Assembly (NCBI GenBank): GCA_017592665.1
Contig: JAGFNW010000010.1
Span: 186,001-250,000, forward strand
DNA: 64,000 nucleotides
Direction: 5' to 3'
Origin: Streptosporangiaceae bacterium NEAU-GS5
Lineage (GTDB): Bacteria; Actinomycetota; Actinomycetes; Streptosporangiales; Streptosporangiaceae
The stretch's first letter is position 1. Every line of letters begins with the position of its first letter. The translations under genes and the position numbers were made by a program. A model generated the notes under the pieces. It worked only from the letters and a program-made list of their open reading frames with translations, did no database searches and was not told where the DNA came from. Shown one piece after another: positions 60,401-64,000 of this stretch.

Positions 60401-63092
60401 CGTCCTGGCTCATCTGGTAGATGAACGTGCAGCTGGGACTGTCGGGGTAGTCGGCGCGGGGCCGGTCCGGCTGCCACACCTTCACGGCGCGGCCCAGGGC
60501 ATCGTAGGCGGTCTCGGTGACGTTGTCGTTGACGTCGGTGACCTTCAACGGCACCCCGAACGCGGGCTCCAGCTCGGTCGTCGTGGCGAACCCCTTCGGG
60601 TCGGTCACGGTCATCGCGGTGATCGGCCCGGTCGCGGGACTGAAGGCCGTGGCGGTCCTGCGGCCGAGCGCGTCGCTGGATTCGGTCGCCCGTCCGTAGT
60701 CGTCGTAGGCCGCGGTGGAGGAGACCGCGTAGACCGGGCCGGAGGCCGGGTGGTCCTTGAGCACCTTCACGGTCGTCACGTCGCCCTTCGTGGGCGCCGC
60801 CCCGACCTCCTGGCCGTCGTATGCGGTGAGCTGGTCCGACACGGCGTCCCTGGGGAACTCGGGAGTGCCGGAGCAGGCCACGGACCAGGTCTCCTCCCGC
60901 GAGGGCAGCGAGACGATCCAGGCGTCGGCGTTGCGCGCGTAGGTGGTGCGGCTGCACAGGTCGTCGGTGGCCGCGGCCGTGTCGCCGAGGTCGCTGACGG
61001 TCTCCGGCAGGCCGTCCGCGTTGTAGGTGGTGACCGCCTTCGTGACGCGTTTCCCGCCGGCCGCCAGCGGGCTGTAGGTCTGCTCGGTCCCCGTGCGCAC
61101 CTGGTAGGCCTTGAAGTCGCCGCGGGTGGCGGTCGGCCCGGCCACGGCCGGCTCGTTGATGGTCTTGGTGACCACGTCGCCGGACTCGCCGTCGAAGGTG
61201 GCGTCCTCGAGCAGGAAGCCGTTCAGCCAGTCCGGATCCTGGTGGGCGGCGCCTTCCGAGTCGGGCACGGTCGCGCCCATCCCCCGGTAGAACCGCTGCT
61301 CGGTCATGCCGACCGGTCCCGCGGGATCGGACGTGCGTCCGGTGTGCACGCGCACCCGGCTGTAGCCGCGGAACTCGTTCCACGTCCTCTTGTCGGCGGG
61401 CGTGAACTCGGAGGTGTCCAGGTGCCAGGCGGCGCCGTCGAGGTACTCGTAGGAGACCTTCTCGTCCAGGTTGCCGCCGATCCGGTCGGAGGTGGTGACG
61501 GAGGCCACGACGTACTTGTGGAACCAGTCGGTGCGCTCGGCCGCGCCCGCCGTGGGAGTCCAGCGGACGGGGAAGCAGCGCTGGGTGTTGTTCTGCGGGG
61601 CGGCCGGCATCGCGCCGGGCCCGCAGTCCGGATCGGCGTACGTTACCGAGATGACCCCGCCGGACTCGGAGACGATGCCGGTGAGCCGATAGCGGACGAT
61701 CGGCGACACCGTGCCGTCCTGGAGCACCCGGTTGGCCTTCTGGGTGCCCTCGAACGTCACCGACGGCAGGTCGATCTGGCCGCCGGCCAATCCCGTGTGC
61801 GTGATCGAGTGCAGCCAGAGCGCGGGCTTGTCGCCGCTGCCGGACGAGGGGTACTGGTGGTCGAGCGTCCAGCGGTCCACGGGCGCGTACGCGCCGCCGC
61901 GCCACACGCTGGTCGTCACGGTCGACAGGCGCTTGGTCGTCCAGAACGTGGGCGAATGGTGATTGGCGCAGGTGGCCGCGCACCGCTCCGACAGCGGGGT
62001 GTCCGGCCAGTTGTCCGGCGCGCTGGTTACGCAGTTGCTGCCGGGGACGCACCGGTCGGCCACGGCGAAGTCGACGCGCGCGGCCGCCGTGGCGACGCCC
62101 GGGCGCAGACCGTATTCGATGGTCCGCAGCGTGCCGCCCCGCGTATACGAGGTGGCCGTGTCGGCCATGTTCATCCCGTACGTCCCGGGCTCGGCGTCGT
62201 AGCCGTAGAGGATCGTGTTGCCGTGCGTGTCGACGACCTTGTCGAGGTTCCACCGCCACGCCTGCGCGCAGCCCGACGCCGCGTAGGTGGCGTGGTGGCA
62301 GGGCTCGCCGTCGTCGTCGCCGAAGACCGGGACCGTCCACGCCGAGTGTGCGTCGGGGCGGGAGCCGTAGAAATACTGGGTCCCGTCCGTGGTGGTGATC
62401 TTCCAGTATTCGCCGTCGTCGTCGCCGTTGCCGGCTCCGGACAGCAGTTCGACCCGGGAGCCGTCGTCGTTCTTGGGGTGGTAGCGCCCGATTCCGTTGC
62501 CGATCAGCATGCCGCCACCGGCTTTGGTGGACGCGGTGGCGTTCCAGCTGCGCCAGCACAGGTCGCCGGTCTGCGGCGCGTGGCCCTGTGCGTCCTTGTC
62601 GTCGGAGCAGCCGCCGTACGTGCGCTCGACGAAGCCCGGGCTGAGGTCCCAGCCGGTGCCGGCCCATGACGACTGGTTGTTGGTCACGCTGGTCTGGCCG
62701 TCGACGGCCGAGGAGGAGTAGGACAGCGCGAGTTCGGGGTCGAGCCCGCCGGGCGACGGCGGCATCCGTAAGGGGTACGACCAGTGGAAGTCGCCCAGCT
62801 GGCCCGACACGTTCCAGCTGGCCGAGGCCGCCAGTGTGGTGGCCGTGGGCGTGCCGCCGCCGGCCTTGGCCCCGGCCGACACCGGCTGATCGCCGTGGAG
62901 CGCGGCGTTCATGGCCTGGTCGGGCGGGCGCGCGCTCATCGACTGCTGATCGACGGGGACCGACGGGATGGCCGGCAGATCCACGGAGGGGCCGGTGGCC
63001 GCTTCGGCCGGCTGTTGCGTCACGCTCGGCAGGCCCAGCGCGAGCGCTGCCGCGATCGCGACGGCCGTCCCTCGGACACGGAACATGGACAT
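57414..63092 (-). CDS. Secreted SpvB/RHS-repeat (YD) giant protein
   Basis: About 1892 residues. A signal peptide (FRVRGTAVAIAAALALGLP...) is followed by an SpvB-like N-terminal part (QLGDFHWSYPLRMPPSPGGL, ALSYSSSAVDGQTS), many YD repeats (YDALGRAVKVW, YDEDGRPLSMREG, YDAAGQRLLRHD) and the RHS core end REYDPLQGRFLSVDPV with NAYAYGNNSPATFSDPSG. The remaining 220 residues contain two hydrophobic helices (WGTVLSVAGFAVCIVSTGG) and a short tail. RHS shells usually encapsulate and export a C-terminal toxin, but no toxin fold is evident. ATG 63092 is chosen for GGAGAG upstream; ATG 63110 would overlap the preceding stop. Confidence 0.88.
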   Translation of the reverse strand: MSMFRVRGTAVAIAAALALGLPSVTQQPAEAATGPSVDLPAIPSVPVDQQSMSARPPDQAMNAALHGDQPVSAGAKAGGGTPTATTLAASASWNVSGQLGDFHWSYPLRMPPSPGGLDPELALSYSSSAVDGQTSVTNNQSSWAGTGWDLSPGFVERTYGGCSDDKDAQGHAPQTGDLCWRSWNATASTKAGGGMLIGNGIGRYHPKNDDGSRVELLSGAGNGDDDGEYWKITTTDGTQYFYGSRPDAHSAWTVPVFGDDDGEPCHHATYAASGCAQAWRWNLDKVVDTHGNTILYGYDAEPGTYGMNMADTATSYTRGGTLRTIEYGLRPGVATAAARVDFAVADRCVPGSNCVTSAPDNWPDTPLSERCAATCANHHSPTFWTTKRLSTVTTSVWRGGAYAPVDRWTLDHQYPSSGSGDKPALWLHSITHTGLAGGQIDLPSVTFEGTQKANRVLQDGTVSPIVRYRLTGIVSESGGVISVTYADPDCGPGAMPAAPQNNTQRCFPVRWTPTAGAAERTDWFHKYVVASVTTSDRIGGNLDEKVSYEYLDGAAWHLDTSEFTPADKRTWNEFRGYSRVRVHTGRTSDPAGPVGMTEQRFYRGMGATVPDSEGAAHQDPDWLNGFLLEDATFDGESGDVVTKTINEPAVAGPTATRGDFKAYQVRTGTEQTYSPLAAGGKRVTKAVTTYNADGLPETVSDLGDTAAATDDLCSRTTYARNADAWIVSLPSREETWSVACSGTPEFPRDAVSDQLTAYDGQEVGAAPTKGDVTTVKVLKDHPASGPVYAVSSTAAYDDYGRATESSDALGRRTATAFSPATGPITAMTVTDPKGFATTTELEPAFGVPLKVTDVNDNVTETAYDALGRAVKVWQPDRPRADYPDSPSCTFIYQMSQDAPTAVTTSRIGANGHYVTGTTVYDGLLRARQRQEPAAGGGRLITDIRYDTHGRAYKVTQPYFNDAAVDAKLWEAADAEIPSHTLTRFDGADRAVAAIVMAGSTEKWRTTTTYDGERVSVDPPGGGTATTTVTDARGQTVELDQYRGGQPSGAADTTRYAYTPEGDLAALTDPAGNVWRYGHDLRGRVTSTNDPDKGLVTATYDDAGQVTTRTDARGKVLAYDYDEDGRPLSMREGSATGRLLTQWTYDTVPWGVGRPATTTSYDADGNAYVSRVLAYTALYQPAATSITVPAVSGLAEEPVAGTYRTSFVYNPDGSVASETYPALGDPLATGLYAETVLHTYDEAGRPLTTSGGPDGSTVEYASQTSYTRYGEQQRVQLGAGTKRAWLSSYYDPDLRRLDRYIVDAEVAHPMQTDLRYGYDAAGNVTSVADRTLDRTADTQCFHYDYLRRLTDAWTPGGDCEADPSAAALGGPAPYWQSFTYDLIGNRRSQTLHATSGDTTKSYAYPISGDGVARPHAVTDFAAQTYAYDAAGNTTTRGAQRLTWDTQGHLESLTDGGGTTRFAYDAAGQRLLRHDTTGTTVYLGNQEIRFDRAAGAVTGTRYYVHGGQTVAVRTRAGLSWLGSDAHGTAVTAIDASTEAVSIRRLDPFGNARGTQPAAWPGDKGFVGGTGDPSGLIQLGAREYDPLQGRFLSVDPVIDTNDPQQLNAYAYGNNSPATFSDPSGLRFDCGQGDGCAYNGEAWTSNPAKAQVYQQRAYARIVAARKARAAATKRAWNHDRASQDGARDAGYYRWLHREQHHDFGSGADPHEYTKPAAPEPKEDDGCHGFWGCVGRGLSNVGHGIVKGAEAVGKAANYVYNNWGTVLSVAGFAVCIVSTGGACAVAGALTIGLSAIANTYDCVSNPSIGRCAADALHIGVDVAGVKLAGPGLRRPVTNPVTGAKIDYDAAKGLSYMRNAVATQNLVGVGRQTMGWMMASLWSNSTGSLWRLPFTASL

Positions 63093-63106
63093 GCTCTCTC
63101 CAAGGC

Positions 63107-64000
63107 TCATGGGAACGTGGGAGTAGTGGAGGGGATGCTGGTCAGCACGTAGCCGAGCAGGCGTTCGACCGTGTAGCCCTCGCAGTTCGGGTCGGCCGAC
63201 GTGTAGCGCTCCGCCCCGATCAGGCACCGGTAGACGGCGCGGGTGGACAGGCCGTCCGGAGCGGCCGGCCACGCGTAGCCGGCGACGCCGAGCACGGCTT
63301 TGCCCTCGCAGGCGGCGTCGAGCGAGACGAACTGGTCGGCGCCGTCGCGGCAGCTCATCAGCGGCTGCGTGCCAGGCTGGGCGACCGTGGGCAGCCACCC
63401 GTGCGGGCCTTCGTTGTAGTAGCCGGGCGGGCCGCCCTGCGTCGTTGTGTAGTGGTCGAGGGCGCTGGAGTTGTTGTAGCGGGAGAGCATGGCGTACGCG
63501 GCCGCGTAGCCGAGCGTCTGCTCCCGTGTTCCCGCTCCCTCGCAGGTCGAGGAGAGCGAGTCGAACGCGTCCTGCCCGTTGCGGCACCGATAGAGGGCCA
63601 CCGTCGGGATGTTGGCCGGCTGGACCGCGTAGACCACGCCGATCTGGCCGGTCACGGTCGCGCCCGGGGTCTCGCAGGCGGGATCGATGGAGGTGAAGTA
63701 GTCGGCGCCGGTGCGGCAGCCGTACAGGATCCGGGTGTTGGTCCCGGCCGTGACGGGCCGGCCGAAGACGAGCTCGGCGTGATAGCCCTCGCGGGGCTGG
63801 GCCGACGTCGGGCCGGTGTAGTGCTCGCCGGCCGCGTTCACGTAGCGGCCCAGCTGTCCGGTCTGCGGCAGGGGCCAGCCGGCCCGCCGGGCGATCTGGA
63901 CCTCGGACGCGCTGCCGAGGTCGGTCTGGACTTCGTCGATGGCACCGGAGAAGAAGCCGGACGGCTGTCCGAACAGCTTGTCCCGCCCAATCGTGAACCC
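63107..64000 (-). CDS. LamG/repeat-domain secreted protein, 5' part beyond window
   Basis: Only the C-terminal 297 codons are inside. The first part (GRDKLFGQPSGFFSGAIDEV) is the last strand set of a LamG/concanavalin domain. It is followed by tandem modules of about 50 residues with pattern LYRCRNGQDAFDSLSSTCEG, VLYGCRTGADYFTSIDPACE-type, SCRDGADQFVSLDAACEG and YRCLIGAERYTSADPNCEG, each with two Cys and an aromatic core (DUF5648-like). These suggest an extracellular, carbohydrate- or surface-binding protein. Its stop TGA lies just before the RHS gene, 14 bp from the preferred start, so they form one transcription unit. Confidence 0.8.
   Translation of the reverse strand, partial: GFTIGRDKLFGQPSGFFSGAIDEVQTDLGSASEVQIARRAGWPLPQTGQLGRYVNAAGEHYTGPTSAQPREGYHAELVFGRPVTAGTNTRILYGCRTGADYFTSIDPACETPGATVTGQIGVVYAVQPANIPTVALYRCRNGQDAFDSLSSTCEGAGTREQTLGYAAAYAMLSRYNNSSALDHYTTTQGGPPGYYNEGPHGWLPTVAQPGTQPLMSCRDGADQFVSLDAACEGKAVLGVAGYAWPAAPDGLSTRAVYRCLIGAERYTSADPNCEGYTVERLLGYVLTSIPSTTPTFP

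Noticed and set aside
58071-62669. A 1532-codon open frame on the plus strand opposite the RHS gene
   Set aside because: It mirrors the third-position GC bias of the minus-strand RHS gene; composition is Val/Arg/Gly-rich with no family motifs, whereas the minus strand has clear YD repeats.

Overview
The window is chromosomal DNA from a high-GC Gram-positive actinobacterium. GC is high throughout and third codon positions are almost saturated with G/C. Many starts are GTG, and several genes look leaderless. The families (SWIM-domain protein, very large LuxR regulator, the DUF574-type SAM methyltransferase, MsiK-like solo sugar ATPase, pilD-aroCKBQ order, secreted S8/M14 hydrolases) suggest a filamentous, Streptosporangiaceae-like organism such as Nonomuraea. 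That genus guess is inference. I see no rRNA, tRNA, prophage, insertion sequence or CRISPR array.

Layout. 1-5.0 kb: a SWIM zinc-finger protein, cut by the window edge, divergent from a giant AAA/LuxR regulator. 5.2-7.2 kb: a DUF985 cupin and an aldehyde dehydrogenase. 7.3-11.3 kb: a minus-strand cluster of secreted carboxypeptidase M14, HTH regulator and secreted subtilisin S8; the two enzymes share a nearly identical C-terminal domain. 11.5-15.2 kb: a membrane FtsH-like AAA protease behind a lipoprotein gene. 15.7-17 kb: SDR and VOC proteins. 17.1-19.4 kb: an MsiK-type ATPase divergent from a LacI repressor, with two matching operators between them. 19.4-26.6 kb: glutathione peroxidase, a cell-wall lytic protein, a TetR/diiron-protein pair with palindromic operators, two DUF202 membrane proteins, a UBP zinc finger, a Na+/H+ antiporter and a proline-rich protein. 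26.9-30.8 kb: DinG-like helicase, MOSC protein and methyltransferase.

30.9-36.4 kb is a minus-strand run of tightly packed genes: sseB-like, a 41-residue small ORF, pilD, aroC, aroK, aroB, aroQ and a GDSL hydrolase. It supplies shikimate-pathway steps (3-dehydroquinate synthase and dehydratase, shikimate kinase, chorismate synthase). aroE, aroA and DAHP synthase are not here.

36.4-57.4 kb is rich in amide and cyclic-ureide enzymes. It holds a C45 amidase / carbamate kinase / ring-opening amidohydrolase operon, a hyuA-hyuB-GNAT-VOC operon, and a divergent CoA-transferase / fused carboxyltransferase pair across a strongly structured intergenic region. It also holds an omega-amidase-like nitrilase opposite a glutamine-transaminase-like aminotransferase, and a second hyuA-hyuB pair. 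Together they suggest a nitrogen-scavenging district whose substrates are not determined by sequence. 57.4-64 kb holds a secreted SpvB/RHS giant protein coupled to a LamG-repeat protein that runs off the right edge.

Recurring themes are short in-frame tandem repeats (in at least five genes, plus two tandem duplications over stop codons), one- to four-base start/stop overlaps inside operons, and TANNNT boxes 6-8 nt before start codons.
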